The position numbers and the translations under genes are program-made. Positions 44,260 through 54,070 of a stretch of 64,000 nt of DNA are shown piece after piece. Below the pieces are notes generated by a model. That model saw only the letters and a program-made list of their open reading frames with translations. It was not told the origin of the DNA and searched no databases. The DNA comes from Citreicella sp. C3M06 (lineage in GTDB: Bacteria > Pseudomonadota > Alphaproteobacteria > Rhodobacterales > Rhodobacteraceae): assembly GCF_018860705.1 (NCBI RefSeq), contig NZ_JAHKQA010000048.1, positions 62,001-126,000 of the forward strand, given 5' to 3'. Position 1 is the stretch's first letter. Every line of letters starts with the position of its first letter.

Positions 44260-47200
44260 ATGGAAAACGAAACAGGGCACGTGGCAGGCGTATCAGGCAG
44301 AATAAAGCGCCAGCGTGGGCGCCGCGAACGCTACGCGCGGCGTGCGGGCTGGGGCTTGGCGGTTGTCGCGATCCTCGCCCTGCTTGGCTATGCGCTTGTG
44401 TCACGGCCGCTGTCGGCGCCGGACTGGTTGCGCGCCCGGATCGAAGAACGCATCGCGCAGGCGGTTCCGGGCCTGAGGGTCGATTTCGGCGACCTGCGTT
44501 TGCGCATCGATGCCGGCGGATCGGCCCGTATCGGCGCCTCTGACGTGGTCTTTCGCTCGGATAGCGCCGGCGAGATCGGCTCGCTTGGCAATCTGGAAAT
44601 CGGGCTTGACCCATGGCCCTTGCTGCATGGCGACGTTCGGCTTGGGGCCGTGCATCTGTCTGGTGCGCTGTTGACGCTGCGCCGGGGGCTCGATGGGCGC
44701 ATCGGCTTTGCGCTCGACGATTTGTTCGCGCCCAGCGGGCCATCGCCAGACCTTCCCGCCGCCCTTGCCGCTTTTGATGGCGCGCTTGGCGATGCGCGGC
44801 TGGCGCAGTTGCGGCGCATCGACGCCGAGGCGGTGACGCTGCGCTATGAGGACGCCCTGACCGACCGGATCTGGATCGCCGATGGCGGGCGCATCAGCGT
44901 CGAGCGCAACGGCGATGATCTGACCCTGACCTCGCTTGTCTCGCTGTTGGGCGACGGCGACGGCGTGGCCACGGTCGCCGCAACGATCGAGCGCCGCATC
45001 GGCGAGGCCGGCGCCAGCTTTGGCTTCAACCTGTCCAATCTTCCGGCGCAGGATATCGCCAGCCAGACCCCGGCGCTGGCCTTTCTTGGGGGGTTGCGCG
45101 CGCCAATCTCGGGGGCGCTGCGCGGATCGCTGCGGGCGGATTCAACGCTTGGGGCGCTGTCGGCGACCTTGCAGATCGGCAAGGGTGTGCTTCAGCCAAA
45201 CGGCGCGGCGACGCCGATCCCGTTTGACAGCGCGCGGACCTATCTGTCCTTCGATCCGGCCAACGGGCAGCTGAAATTCGATGAGATTTCGGTACAAAGC
45301 GGCGTCGTTCGCGGGCTTGCGGATGGCACGGCCACGCTTGATCCGGGCGGCGCCATGACCGGGCAGTTGCGCATCAGCCGGATCGAGGCCGATCCGGGGG
45401 ATCTGTTCGAAGCCCCGCTGAAGCTGGCCGGTGCGGAAATCGACTGGCGCCTGACACTTGATCCGTTCCGCTTTGAACTGGGCCGTCTGCGCAGCACCGA
45501 TCCCGATCTGCCGCTGCGCCTGTCCGGCGCGGTGTCGGCGGAACCCGGCGGCTGGCAGCTTTCGGTCGATGGCACGCTGGATCATCTGCGGCTTGACCAG
45601 CTTTTGCAGCTCTGGCCCGACCGGCCCGCGGACAAGCCGCGCGACTGGGTGGCAAAGAACGTGAAGGCTGGCCGGCTCGAACATGGCATCTTTGCGCTGC
45701 GCATCGCGCCCGATACGCCGCCGCATCTGTTTATCGATGCGCGGCTCAAAGAGGTCGCGCTGACCTACGCGCGCACTCTGCCCGCTCTGACCGGCGCCGA
45801 CGCGCAGCTGACCATCGACGGAACGCGGCTTGCGGTGGCGCTGGAACGGGGCATCGCCACCCCGCCCGAAGGCGGCGCGCTGCAAGGCGCGGGCACGCGC
45901 TATGTCATCCCGGATATGAAGGCCAAGCCAGCGACTGGCGAGCTGACCCTACATGCCAGCGGCCCGCTGACCGCGGCCCTGTCCTATATCGACAGCCCCG
46001 GAATGGCGTTCATGAGCAAGGCGGGAAAGCCGGTCGATCTGGGGCAGGGGCAGGCCGAGGTCACCGGGTTCATCACCCATCCGCTGGTGCCCAAACCGCC
46101 ACGCGAAGACATCACCGTCAACGTTCAGGGCGTGGTGCGCGGCTTTGACAGCACCAATGTCATCCCCGGCCGCCGCCTGACATCAGAGCAGCTGGCAATC
46201 GATGTCACCGATGAGCGGCTGGTGATCTCGGGCAAGGCGGCGTTTGACGGCGTGCCCTTCGATGGCAACTGGACCCAGCCGCTGGCGCCGGGCTCGCCGT
46301 CGCGCGTCGACGGGCAGGTGATGTTGTCAGACGCGTCGGCGCGGGCGCTGGGGCTGGCGCTGGCACCCGGCACCATCAGCGGGCAGGGCCCTGCGACGCT
46401 GGGCATCGATCTGGTGCGCGGTCAGGCGCCGCGCTATGCGCTTGGCTCGGATCTGGCGGGCATCGGGCTGTCGATTCCGCAGATCGGCTGGCGGCTGGGC
46501 GCTGCGCAGACCGGGCGGCTTGAGGTGACGGGAACGCTGGGCCAGCCGGTGACGGTCGAGCGGCTGGCGCTGTCGGGCGCCGGGCTGGATGCGGCGGGAA
46601 CGGTGACGCTCAGCCGCGCTGGACAGTTCGAACGGCTCGACCTGCCACGGCTGAGGGTCGGCAACTGGCTCAGCAGTTCGGCGCGCATCGACGCGCGCGG
46701 ACAGGGCTCTGCCCCGGCAATTGCGCTTAGCGGCGGCACGCTGGACCTGCGCAGCGCCGCCTTTGGCGGAGGTGGCAGCGGCAGTGGCAGCAGCGCGAGC
46801 GGCCCGGTGAGCGTGACGTTTGATCGGCTTCAGGTCAGCGACGAGATTTTCCTTGATGGGTTCAATGGCAGCTTTCGCCCGGTCAGCGGCGGGCTTGCGG
46901 GCAGTTTCGAGGCGCGCGTCGGCGGCACCGCCGCCATCAAGGGCGCGCTCGAACCCCGCAACGGCGGCAATGCCATCCGCATCACCAGCCGCGATGCGGG
47001 CGATGTGCTCGCCGGCGCGGGGATCTTTCGCAGCGTCAAGGATGGCACTTTCGATCTGACGCTGATCCCGGTCAGTGGCCGGGCCGGAGAATACGATGGC
47101 ACTCTGCAGATCAACGAGGCCCGGCTTCAGAATGCGCCCGGCATCGCGGGGCTGCTGGATGCGATCTCGGTCGTGGGGTTGATCGACGAGCTGAACGGCG

Positions 47201-47544
47201 CCGGGCTGTATTTCACCGAGGTCGAGGCGCGGTTTCGCCTGACCCCCCGGCAGGTCATCCTGCAACGATCAAGCGCGGTCGGCCCGTCGATGGGGATATC
47301 GATGGATGGCTATTACGACCTTGCGAACCGGCGCATGGACATGCAGGGAGTGCTTTCGCCGATCTATGTGCTCAACGCGATCGGGCGGCTGTTCGCCCGC
47401 AAGGGCGAGGGGTTGATCGGCTTCAATTTCAACCTGCGCGGGGCGGTCGGCTCCCCCGATGTCTCGGTGAACCCGCTGTCGGCCTTCACGCCCGGCATGT
47501 TCCGCGACATCTTCCGCCGCCCGCCCCCTGACCTGCGGCAATGA
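44260..47544 (+). CDS. AsmA-like / YhdP-type DUF3971 protein
   Basis: Very large envelope protein of 1094 residues with one N-terminal membrane anchor (AGWGLAVVAILALLGYALV, about residues 29-47) and a long periplasmic beta-rich part. The DUF3971 core (about residues 300-700) and AsmA-like C-terminal segment (VSVNPLSAFTPGMFRDIF at the end) are recognisable. By family knowledge (YhdP/TamB/AsmA group) it would form a bridge carrying phospholipids to the outer membrane. A Gly/Ser-rich run (GGGGSGSGSSASG) lies near residue 838. queA follows after 9 bp. Start by ATG with only a weak purine stretch. Confidence 0.85.
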   Translation: MENETGHVAGVSGRIKRQRGRRERYARRAGWGLAVVAILALLGYALVSRPLSAPDWLRARIEERIAQAVPGLRVDFGDLRLRIDAGGSARIGASDVVFRSDSAGEIGSLGNLEIGLDPWPLLHGDVRLGAVHLSGALLTLRRGLDGRIGFALDDLFAPSGPSPDLPAALAAFDGALGDARLAQLRRIDAEAVTLRYEDALTDRIWIADGGRISVERNGDDLTLTSLVSLLGDGDGVATVAATIERRIGEAGASFGFNLSNLPAQDIASQTPALAFLGGLRAPISGALRGSLRADSTLGALSATLQIGKGVLQPNGAATPIPFDSARTYLSFDPANGQLKFDEISVQSGVVRGLADGTATLDPGGAMTGQLRISRIEADPGDLFEAPLKLAGAEIDWRLTLDPFRFELGRLRSTDPDLPLRLSGAVSAEPGGWQLSVDGTLDHLRLDQLLQLWPDRPADKPRDWVAKNVKAGRLEHGIFALRIAPDTPPHLFIDARLKEVALTYARTLPALTGADAQLTIDGTRLAVALERGIATPPEGGALQGAGTRYVIPDMKAKPATGELTLHASGPLTAALSYIDSPGMAFMSKAGKPVDLGQGQAEVTGFITHPLVPKPPREDITVNVQGVVRGFDSTNVIPGRRLTSEQLAIDVTDERLVISGKAAFDGVPFDGNWTQPLAPGSPSRVDGQVMLSDASARALGLALAPGTISGQGPATLGIDLVRGQAPRYALGSDLAGIGLSIPQIGWRLGAAQTGRLEVTGTLGQPVTVERLALSGAGLDAAGTVTLSRAGQFERLDLPRLRVGNWLSSSARIDARGQGSAPAIALSGGTLDLRSAAFGGGGSGSGSSASGPVSVTFDRLQVSDEIFLDGFNGSFRPVSGGLAGSFEARVGGTAAIKGALEPRNGGNAIRITSRDAGDVLAGAGIFRSVKDGTFDLTLIPVSGRAGEYDGTLQINEARLQNAPGIAGLLDAISVVGLIDELNGAGLYFTEVEARFRLTPRQVILQRSSAVGPSMGISMDGYYDLANRRMDMQGVLSPIYVLNAIGRLFARKGEGLIGFNFNLRGAVGSPDVSVNPLSAFTPGMFRDIFRRPPPDLRQ

Positions 47545-47553
47545 GAGACCCCG

Positions 47554-48603
47554 ATGAACCTGTCCGATTTCGATTTCACCCTGCCCGAAGAGCTGATCGC
47601 CACGCGCCCGGCCTCTCCCCGTTCCTCGGCGCGGCTGCTGGTGGCGCAGGGCGATGAAATCAGCGACGGCGTGGTGCGCGACCTGACAGACTGGCTGCGC
47701 CCCGGCGACCGGCTGGTGCTGAATGACACCCGTGTCATCCCGGCGCGGCTGTTTGGCTGGCGCGAGCGGGACGGCGCGCAGGGGCGCACCCGCGCCCAGA
47801 TCGACCTGACGCTGCTGGAACCGCGCGCCGATGGTTGCTGGGCGGCGCTGGTCAAGCCATTGAAAAAGCTGCGCGAGGGCGAGACGGTGGTGTTCTCTGA
47901 CGCGCTGTCGGCCGAGCTGATCGCGCGCGAGGACGGGCAGGGGCTGTTCCGCTTCAACCTTGCGGGCGAAGATTTTGATGCGGCGCTCGAAGAGGCGGGC
48001 GCGATGCCGCTGCCGCCCTATATTGCCGCCAAGCGCCCCGCCGATGCCCGCGACAAGAGCGATTACCAGACCGTCTGGGCCGAGCGCAGCGGCGCTGTTG
48101 CGGCGCCCACGGCCTCGTTGCATTTCGATGCGCCGCTGCTGGACGCGCTGGCGGCGAAGGGCGTGCAGTTCACCCATGTCACGCTGCATGTGGGCGCGGG
48201 CACCTTCCTGCCGGTCAAGGTCGATGACGTGACCACCCACAAGATGCACGGCGAATGGGGCGAGGTGACGCCGCAGGCCGCCGTCGAGATCGCTGCCACC
48301 AAGGCAAATGGCGGCCGGGTGATCCCGGTCGGCACCACCGCGTTGCGCCTGATCGAGACCGCCGCCCGCGACACCGGCGCCATCGCGCCATGGACCGGGG
48401 TCACCGATATCTTCATCTATCCGGGCTTTGCCTTCCGGGTCACCGACGCGCTGATGACCAATTTCCACCTGCCGAAGTCGACGCTGATGATGCTGGTCTC
48501 GGCGTTGATGGGGCAGGAACGGGTGCGGCGGATCTATGCGCATGCCATCGCCGAACGCTATCGGTTCTTTTCCTACGGGGATGCCTCGCTGCTATTGCCG
48601 TGA
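47554..48603 (+). CDS. queA: S-adenosylmethionine:tRNA ribosyltransferase-isomerase
   Basis: Queuosine pathway enzyme, 349 residues, converting preQ1-tRNA to epoxyqueuosine-tRNA in the cytoplasm. Family motifs: [15 protein letters not shown] at the start, [45 protein letters not shown] and [18 protein letters not shown]. Length is normal. It sits 9 bp after the AsmA-like gene; tgt is in the same window but separate. Confidence 0.97.
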   Translation: MNLSDFDFTLPEELIATRPASPRSSARLLVAQGDEISDGVVRDLTDWLRPGDRLVLNDTRVIPARLFGWRERDGAQGRTRAQIDLTLLEPRADGCWAALVKPLKKLREGETVVFSDALSAELIAREDGQGLFRFNLAGEDFDAALEEAGAMPLPPYIAAKRPADARDKSDYQTVWAERSGAVAAPTASLHFDAPLLDALAAKGVQFTHVTLHVGAGTFLPVKVDDVTTHKMHGEWGEVTPQAAVEIAATKANGGRVIPVGTTALRLIETAARDTGAIAPWTGVTDIFIYPGFAFRVTDALMTNFHLPKSTLMMLVSALMGQERVRRIYAHAIAERYRFFSYGDASLLLP

Positions 48604-48714
48604 AGTCCTGTACAGACCTTCGGCTTCATTTGGCCTTCGGGGTTGTGTGGCAGGCCCTTTGCATGGCACGGGCAGGGAACCAGTGATCGAATCCACAACC
48701 CGGCGAGGCGCATC

Positions 48715-49983
48715 ATGTTCGAAGTCCTGAGACACTCCTGGCCGCTGCTTCTGGGCATGTTGCTGCTGATGCTTGGCAATGGCCTTCAGGGCTCTTTGCT
48801 GGGTGTGCGCGGCGCTGGCGCCGGGTTTTCCGCCTTTGAAATGTCGGTGGTCATGTCGGCGTATTTTGTCGGCTTCCTTGTGGCCTCGCGGCTGACGCCG
48901 GGGATGATCCGCCGGGTCGGGCATGTGCGGGTGTTTGCGGCGCTGGGGTCGTTCATCTCGGCGGTGATGATCCTGTATCCGGCGTTTCCGCATCCGGTCA
49001 CATGGACCATCGAGCGCATGGTGATCGGTTTTTGCTATTGCGGCGTGTACGTTACGGCGGAAAGCTGGCTCAACCACTCGTCGTCGAATGAACATCGCGG
49101 ACAGGCGCTGTCGCTCTACATGATCATGCAGATGCTGGGCATCATCGCCGCGCAAGGGGTGCTGCTGGTCCCGGATCCGTCGGGCTTTTTGCTGTTTGTG
49201 ATCCCGTCGGTGCTGGTGTCGATCGCCTTCGCGCCGATCCTTTTGACGGTGTCTCCGACCCCGGCCTTTGACACCACGCGCCGCATGACCCTGCGCGAGC
49301 TTTACGGCGTCTCTCCGCTGGGGGTTACGGGAATGTTGCTGCTGGGCGGCGTGTTCTCGGCGCAGTTCGGCATGGCGGCGGTGTTTGCCGCCGAAGCGGG
49401 GCTGAAACTGACGCAGATCTCGATGTTCGTCGCCTCGTTCTATGTTGGCGCGCTGTTCACGCAATATCCGCTGGGCTGGCTGTCAGACAGGATGGATCGC
49501 CGTCAACTGACGGCGGCAGTGGCGCTGGTGGGCGGGCTTGCCGCCTTGCTGGCAACCTTTGTACCGGATCAGTTCACCATCCTGCTGGTGGCTGCGTTTA
49601 TCTCAGGGGGCACCGCCAACCCGCTGTATTCGCTGCTGATTGCCTATACCAACGATTTCCTGCCGCGTGAAAGCATGGCCTCCGCCTCGGCCGGTCTGTT
49701 GTTCGTCAACGGCGTGGGCGCCATTGCCGGCCCCATCGCGACCGGCTTTGCCATTCAGAGGTTCGGGCCGGGAGGGTATTTCGGCATCATCGCGATCCTG
49801 ATGCTGAGCCTGACGCTCTATGCCGCTTGGCGTATGACCCGCCGCGCAGCGCCCAAGGTGTCCGAGACCAGCTCTTATACCGCGGTTCTACCCTCGGCGA
49901 CGCCGGTTGCGATGGAAGTGGCGCAGGAGGTGGCGATCACCGCCGCCGAGGCCTCCGATGCCGACAGGCCCATGCAGGACTAA
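48715..49983 (+). CDS. MFS transporter (YcaD-like)
   Basis: Twelve-helix carrier, 422 residues from the ATG at 48715, which has GAGGCG about 7 bp upstream. The loop after helix 2 (ASRLTPGMIRRVGHVRV) and the central duplicate (GWLSDRMDRRQ) match MFS signatures, and the TAESWLNHSSSNEHRGQALS region is typical of the YcaD-like subgroup. The last 60 residues are a polar tail. Substrate unknown. It may be co-transcribed with queA (111 bp upstream) or independent. Confidence 0.88.
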   Translation: MFEVLRHSWPLLLGMLLLMLGNGLQGSLLGVRGAGAGFSAFEMSVVMSAYFVGFLVASRLTPGMIRRVGHVRVFAALGSFISAVMILYPAFPHPVTWTIERMVIGFCYCGVYVTAESWLNHSSSNEHRGQALSLYMIMQMLGIIAAQGVLLVPDPSGFLLFVIPSVLVSIAFAPILLTVSPTPAFDTTRRMTLRELYGVSPLGVTGMLLLGGVFSAQFGMAAVFAAEAGLKLTQISMFVASFYVGALFTQYPLGWLSDRMDRRQLTAAVALVGGLAALLATFVPDQFTILLVAAFISGGTANPLYSLLIAYTNDFLPRESMASASAGLLFVNGVGAIAGPIATGFAIQRFGPGGYFGIIAILMLSLTLYAAWRMTRRAAPKVSETSSYTAVLPSATPVAMEVAQEVAITAAEASDADRPMQD

Positions 49984-50002
49984 GATGCCGCGACGCGGCA
50001 TC
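49984..50002 (+). terminator. Perfect hairpin after the YcaD-like MFS gene
   Basis: GATGCCGC (49984-49991) and GCGGCATC (49995-50002), separated by GAC, start directly after the stop codon. No U-tract follows, so it may terminate weakly or stabilise the 3' end. Confidence 0.4.
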
Positions 50003-50119
50003 ACCGCAAACCGGTGGAATGTCGCAATTGACAGAAATCGTGACTTTCGATCTTGGGCGCAGCCCATGTAACCTTTGTGTGATGCACATGAGGGTGGGTC
50101 ACTATAAGGAGCGAGATCA

Positions 50120-50701
50120 ATGAAGGGGCCCGAAGAAATTCTGGCGTTCTGGCTTGATGAAGTCGGTGCCAGCAAATGGTACGCGCAGGACGCGGCGCTT
50201 GATGACCGCATCCGCGATGAGTTCCAGGAAACCTGGGAGGCCGCCATGGAGGGCCGTTTTGGCCTGTGGCTGACCTATCCCAGTGGCGCGCTGGCCTATA
50301 TCGTGCTGCTCGACCAGTTCTCGCGGAACATGTTCCGGGGCGATGCGCGCGCCTTTTCGGCAGACGAGGTGGCGCTGGCCGCCGCCAAACAGGCGATCTG
50401 GCGGGGCTGGGATCTCAAGATCGAAGAACCGGCGCGGCAGTTCTTCTATCTGCCGCTGATGCATTCGGAAAACCTGTGCGATCAGGATCGCTGCATCCGC
50501 CTGATGAAAGAGCGCATGCCAGAGAGCGGCGCGTCGAACCTGCTGCATGCGCGGGCCCACCGTGAGGTGATCCGTGACTTTGGCCGCTTTCCCACCCGCA
50601 ACGTGGCCCTGTCGCGCGCGACCACCGCGTCTGAACGCGATTTTGTCGAACGTGGTGGCTATGGCGAAACCCTGCGCAAGCTGTCCGCCGAAGCGGCCTG
50701 A
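50120..50701 (+). CDS. DUF924 family protein
   Basis: Soluble protein of 193 residues, TPR-like helical fold predicted for the DUF924 family. Hallmarks: ILAFWLDEVGASKWYAQD at the N-terminus, IVLLDQFSRNMFRGDARAF, FFYLPLMHSENLCDQDR. AAGGAGCGAG precedes the ATG. Function unknown. Monocistronic or loosely linked upstream of lpd. Confidence 0.92.
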   Translation: MKGPEEILAFWLDEVGASKWYAQDAALDDRIRDEFQETWEAAMEGRFGLWLTYPSGALAYIVLLDQFSRNMFRGDARAFSADEVALAAAKQAIWRGWDLKIEEPARQFFYLPLMHSENLCDQDRCIRLMKERMPESGASNLLHARAHREVIRDFGRFPTRNVALSRATTASERDFVERGGYGETLRKLSAEAA

Positions 50702-50811
50702 TCCAGCGCTGCAAGGCTGAACAGGCTCGTCCGGGCGTTCCGGGCCGGCCGTTTTATCGGGCTGTTCGCGTTGCACCGGGACGCGAAATTGCCTGCGTCC
50801 CTTGCTTTGCG

Positions 50812-50840
50812 TTGAACCGTTTCCGCAAATGGTTTAATAC
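50812..50840 (+). promoter_or_regulatory. Putative sigma-70 promoter of lpd
   Basis: TTGAAC at 50812-50817 and a TTTAATAC element at 50833-50840 (spacer 15 to 17 depending on register), about 30 bp before the lpd ribosome site. Moderate match to TTGACA/TATAAT. Confidence 0.4.
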
Positions 50841-50870
50841 CAAACCAATTTCACACGGCAGGAGAGAGCC

Positions 50871-52265
50871 ATGGCTTCGCAAAGCTTCGACATGATCGTC
50901 ATTGGTGCCGGACCCGGGGGCTATGTTGCCGCCATCCGCGGCGCGCAGCTCGGGCTTAAGGTGGCCGTTGTCGAGCGCGAGCACATGGGGGGCATCTGCC
51001 TCAACTGGGGCTGCATCCCGACCAAGGCGCTGCTGCGCTCGTCCGAGATCTATCATTTCATGCACCGCGCCAAGGAATACGGCCTGTCGGCGGAAAAGAT
51101 CGGCTTTGATCTCGACGCGGTGGTGAAGCGTTCGCGCGGGGTGGCCAAGCAGCTCAACTCCGGCGTGTCGCACCTGCTCAAGAAGAACAAGGTGACGGCG
51201 ATCATGGGCGAGGCGACCATCGCCGCCAAGGGCAAGGTCACCGTCAAGACCGACAAGGGCAGCGAAGAGCTCACCGGCAAGGCCATCGTCATCGCCACCG
51301 GCGCGCGCGCCCGCGAGCTGCCCGGCCTTGAGGCCGACGGCGATCTGGTCTGGACCTACAAGCATGCCTTGCAGCCGGGGCGGATGCCGAAAAAGCTGCT
51401 GGTCATCGGTTCTGGCGCGATCGGCATCGAATTCGCCAGCTTCTACAACACGCTGGGCGCCGACACGACGGTGGTCGAGGTGATGGATCGCGTGCTGCCG
51501 GTGGAAGACGAGGAAATCTCGAAATTCGCCAAGAAGCAGTTCGAAAAGCAGGGCATGAAGATCCGCGAAAAGACCATGGTCAAGAAGCTTGATCGCGGCA
51601 ACGGCAAGGTGGTCGCCCATATCGAAGCGGGCGGCAAGACCACGACCGAGGAATTCGATACGGTGATCTCGGCGGTCGGCATTGTCGGCAACACCGAGGG
51701 GCTGAACCTCGAGGGCGTTGGCGTCAAGGTCGAGCGCACCCATGTGGTGGTCGACAAGCATTGCCGCACCGGGGTCGAAGGCATCTACGCCATCGGTGAC
51801 ATCGCAGGCGCACCGTGGCTGGCGCACAAGGCGAGCCACGAGGGCGTCATGGTGGCCGAACTGATCGCGGGCGGGCATCCCCATGCGGTTGATCCCGACA
51901 GCATCGCAGGCTGCACCTATTGCCATCCGCAGGTGGCCAGCGTCGGCCTGAGCGAAGCAAAGGCCAAGGCAGCGGGTTACGAGATAAAGGTCGGGCGCTT
52001 CCCGTTCATCGGCAACGGCAAGGCCATCGCGCTTGGCGAGCCCGAGGGCATGGTGAAGACCGTGTTCGATGCCAAGACCGGCGCGCTGCTGGGGGCGCAT
52101 ATGGTCGGGGCAGAAGTCACCGAGCTGATTCAGGGCTATGTCGTCGGGCGCCAGCTTGAGACCACCGAAGAAGACCTGATGAACACCGTCTTCCCGCACC
52201 CGACCCTGTCGGAAATGATGCATGAATCGGTGCTTGATGCTTGGGGGCGTGCGATCCACTTCTGA
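50871..52265 (+). CDS. lpd: Dihydrolipoyl dehydrogenase
   Basis: Flavoprotein E3 of 2-oxoacid dehydrogenase complexes, 464 residues. FAD motif IGAGPGGYVAAIRGAQLG, redox disulfide GGICLNWGCIPTKALL, NAD motif IGSGAIGIEFASFY, and C-terminal active-site HPHPTLSEMMHE are all intact. AGGAGAGA lies ahead of the ATG. No E1 or E2 genes are adjacent, so it is a stand-alone copy likely shared between complexes. Confidence 0.97.
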   Translation: MASQSFDMIVIGAGPGGYVAAIRGAQLGLKVAVVEREHMGGICLNWGCIPTKALLRSSEIYHFMHRAKEYGLSAEKIGFDLDAVVKRSRGVAKQLNSGVSHLLKKNKVTAIMGEATIAAKGKVTVKTDKGSEELTGKAIVIATGARARELPGLEADGDLVWTYKHALQPGRMPKKLLVIGSGAIGIEFASFYNTLGADTTVVEVMDRVLPVEDEEISKFAKKQFEKQGMKIREKTMVKKLDRGNGKVVAHIEAGGKTTTEEFDTVISAVGIVGNTEGLNLEGVGVKVERTHVVVDKHCRTGVEGIYAIGDIAGAPWLAHKASHEGVMVAELIAGGHPHAVDPDSIAGCTYCHPQVASVGLSEAKAKAAGYEIKVGRFPFIGNGKAIALGEPEGMVKTVFDAKTGALLGAHMVGAEVTELIQGYVVGRQLETTEEDLMNTVFPHPTLSEMMHESVLDAWGRAIHF

Positions 52266-52272
52266 CTCTGTG

Positions 52273-52293
52273 CGGCGGGGCAGTGCCCCGCCG
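52273..52293 (+). terminator. GC-rich hairpin after lpd
   Basis: CGGCGGGGC (52273-52281) and GCCCCGCCG (52285-52293) form a 9-bp stem with a 3-base loop 7 bp past the lpd stop. No U-tract follows. Confidence 0.45.
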
Positions 52294-52436
52294 TCGCAAC
52301 CGGACCTGCCTGTCAGAGGTGGGCTCGGCTCTGCCTTAGCGGTGGGGAACGTGCCGCGTCGATTTGCCGATCTGGCCAATTGGCGCGGGATGACCGAAAA
52401 CTGGCTTGCAAATGGCGTGGTCCGCGCCGCCGCAGC

Positions 52437-53015
52437 TTAGCCGCGACCGGTCAGGAACCCGTGGACCCTCGGGCGCAGCCAATCCCAGAGCGCGGGCGCG
52501 CCGCGGCGGATTTTCGGCGCGAGGCGGGCCTCGAAGGTCGGGAAATCGACATTGTAATCGGTCCAGCTGCCGCCGCCCGATGCAAGATTGAGGTTGGGCG
52601 GCTGGAACCGGTCCAGCGATTTGGCAAAGACCGCGTCCGGCGTCTCGTTCTGCTCGAATTCCTGCCAGAGCGCCAGCAGCTCTGCGCCCTGATCGGGCGG
52701 CAACAGCCCGAAGAGCCGCGTTGCTGCGGCCTGTTCGGCGCGCGCCATCGCGGTTTCATCGACCTCGCCGAAGATCGGCGCATCCCCGGCATCGATCTCG
52801 ACCAGATCATGGATCAGCAGCATCCGGATCACGCGGGCAAGGTCGATGCCCTCGGGCGCGTGTTCGCCCAGCACCAGCGCGAACAGCGCAAGATGCCAGC
52901 TGTGCTCGGCCGAATTCTCGAACCGCCCGTCATGGTTGCGGGTGGCGCGGATGATGGCCTTGAGCTTGTCGGCCTCCATCAGGAAGGCCATCTGCGCGTC
53001 GAGGCGGGCGCTCAC
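52437..53015 (-). CDS. HD-domain hydrolase (YfbR-like)
   Basis: Phosphohydrolase of 192 residues. HD-domain metal ligands are visible in RFENSAEHSWHLALFA and LLIHDLVEIDAGD, typical of 5'-deoxynucleotidase YfbR-like proteins. The GTG start overlaps the stop of the upstream small gene by 4 bp. Likely removes phosphate from deoxynucleotides, but the substrate is inferred only from family. Third gene of an abhydrolase - unknown - HD operon. Confidence 0.85.
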   Translation of the reverse strand: MSARLDAQMAFLMEADKLKAIIRATRNHDGRFENSAEHSWHLALFALVLGEHAPEGIDLARVIRMLLIHDLVEIDAGDAPIFGEVDETAMARAEQAAATRLFGLLPPDQGAELLALWQEFEQNETPDAVFAKSLDRFQPPNLNLASGGGSWTDYNVDFPTFEARLAPKIRRGAPALWDWLRPRVHGFLTGRG

Positions 53016-53242
53016 GCCCCCGCCTCTTTTTCCAGCGCGTCGAGCTTTTCCATGATGAAGGCGCGCGCCCGCCGTTCGGCAAGGCGCACCCGGACCGAGG
53101 TCAGGAACGCCTCTTCGAGCGTGGTCGAGGAGGCGCCGAGGATCGACGCCACCTCCATGTAGAACCGGTCGTCGCCGGTTGCGTCCATCACCTTGAAGGT
53201 GTCTTCGGCAAGCGCATTGGCAAGGTCACTGGTCAGCGACAT
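53012..53242 (-). CDS. Small helical protein of unknown function
   Basis: Soluble 76-residue protein, acidic N-terminal half and a basic helical C-terminal half (VRVRLAERRARAFIMEKLDAL). No signal or membrane segment. It lies between the alpha/beta hydrolase gene (9 bp upstream) and the HD gene (4-bp overlap), so it is expressed with both. I do not recognise its family. Confidence 0.7.
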   Translation of the reverse strand: MSLTSDLANALAEDTFKVMDATGDDRFYMEVASILGASSTTLEEAFLTSVRVRLAERRARAFIMEKLDALEKEAGA

Positions 53243-53251
53243 CGGCGCGCC

Positions 53252-53905
53252 CTAGCGGCTGGTCTCGGTCAGGCGACGTTTGACGTAGCCGTTCACTGTC
53301 GAGATCATCGTGTCCATGTGCGGCTCTTCGAAGAAATGGCCGGAGCCTTCGATCTGCTCATGGGTGATGGTGATGCCCTTCTGTTCCTTGAGCTTGTTCA
53401 CCAGCGCCGTGGTATCGGCGGGCGGCGCCACCTTGTCGGCGGTGCCGTTGATGATCAGGCCCGAAGACGGGCAGGGCGCGAGGAACGAGAAATCATACAT
53501 GTTGGCGGGCGGAGACACCGAAACGAATCCGGTGATCTCGGGGCGGCGCATCAGCAGCTGCATGCCGATCCATGCGCCGAAGGAGAAGCCCGCGACCCAG
53601 CAATGTTTCGAGTTGTTGTTCATCGACTGAAGGTAGTCGAGCGCCGAGGCGGCATCGCTCAGCTCGCCGATGCCCTGATCGTATTCGCCCTGACTGCGGC
53701 CAACGCCGCGAAAGTTGAAGCGCAGCACCGTGAAGCCCATCTTGTGAAAGGCATAGTGCAGGTTATAAACAACCTTGTTGTTCATCGTGCCGCCGAACTG
53801 CGGGTGCGGATGAAGGATGATCGCGATCGGGGCGTCGCTTTCCTTTTGCGGGTGATAGCGGCCTTCGAGGCGGCCTTCGGGTCCGGGAAATATGACCTCG
53901 GGCAT
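53252..53905 (-). CDS. Alpha/beta hydrolase
   Basis: Serine hydrolase-fold protein of 217 residues. Nucleophile elbow GFSFGAW, oxyanion region ILHPHPQFGG, FNFRGVGRSQGEYDQG, and the catalytic His in GSGHFFEE are visible. It has no signal peptide. This short dienelactone hydrolase-like group is common in alphaproteobacteria with unknown substrates. Divergent from iscR across a 165-bp region that holds the IscR-like site. Confidence 0.87.
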   Translation of the reverse strand: MPEVIFPGPEGRLEGRYHPQKESDAPIAIILHPHPQFGGTMNNKVVYNLHYAFHKMGFTVLRFNFRGVGRSQGEYDQGIGELSDAASALDYLQSMNNNSKHCWVAGFSFGAWIGMQLLMRRPEITGFVSVSPPANMYDFSFLAPCPSSGLIINGTADKVAPPADTTALVNKLKEQKGITITHEQIEGSGHFFEEPHMDTMISTVNGYVKRRLTETSR

Positions 53906-53940
53906 CGGTGCGATCTGCTCCTGCTACAATCCGGCAATTC

Positions 53941-53977
53941 TTGACGAAACTGCTCGGGTATCTTAGAACCATTCCAA
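53941..53977 (+). promoter_or_regulatory. iscR promoter with overlapping palindromic operator
   Basis: TTGACG (53941-53946), 17 bp, TAGAAC (53964-53969) form a plausible promoter. The -10 element lies inside TTAGAACCATTCCAA (53963-53977), a TTAGAA-NNN-TTCNAA near-palindrome. Placement over the -10 fits repression by IscR, as expected for autoregulation; the motif assignment is inference. Confidence 0.5.
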
Positions 53978-54070
53978 ATCCGGAGTCTTTCCGGTCGGGT
54001 TGATGCTGCAGATAGGCAATCAGTCCGGGAAGGTCAATTGTTGGCGCGGATTGCGCAGGGGAGATGTGGC

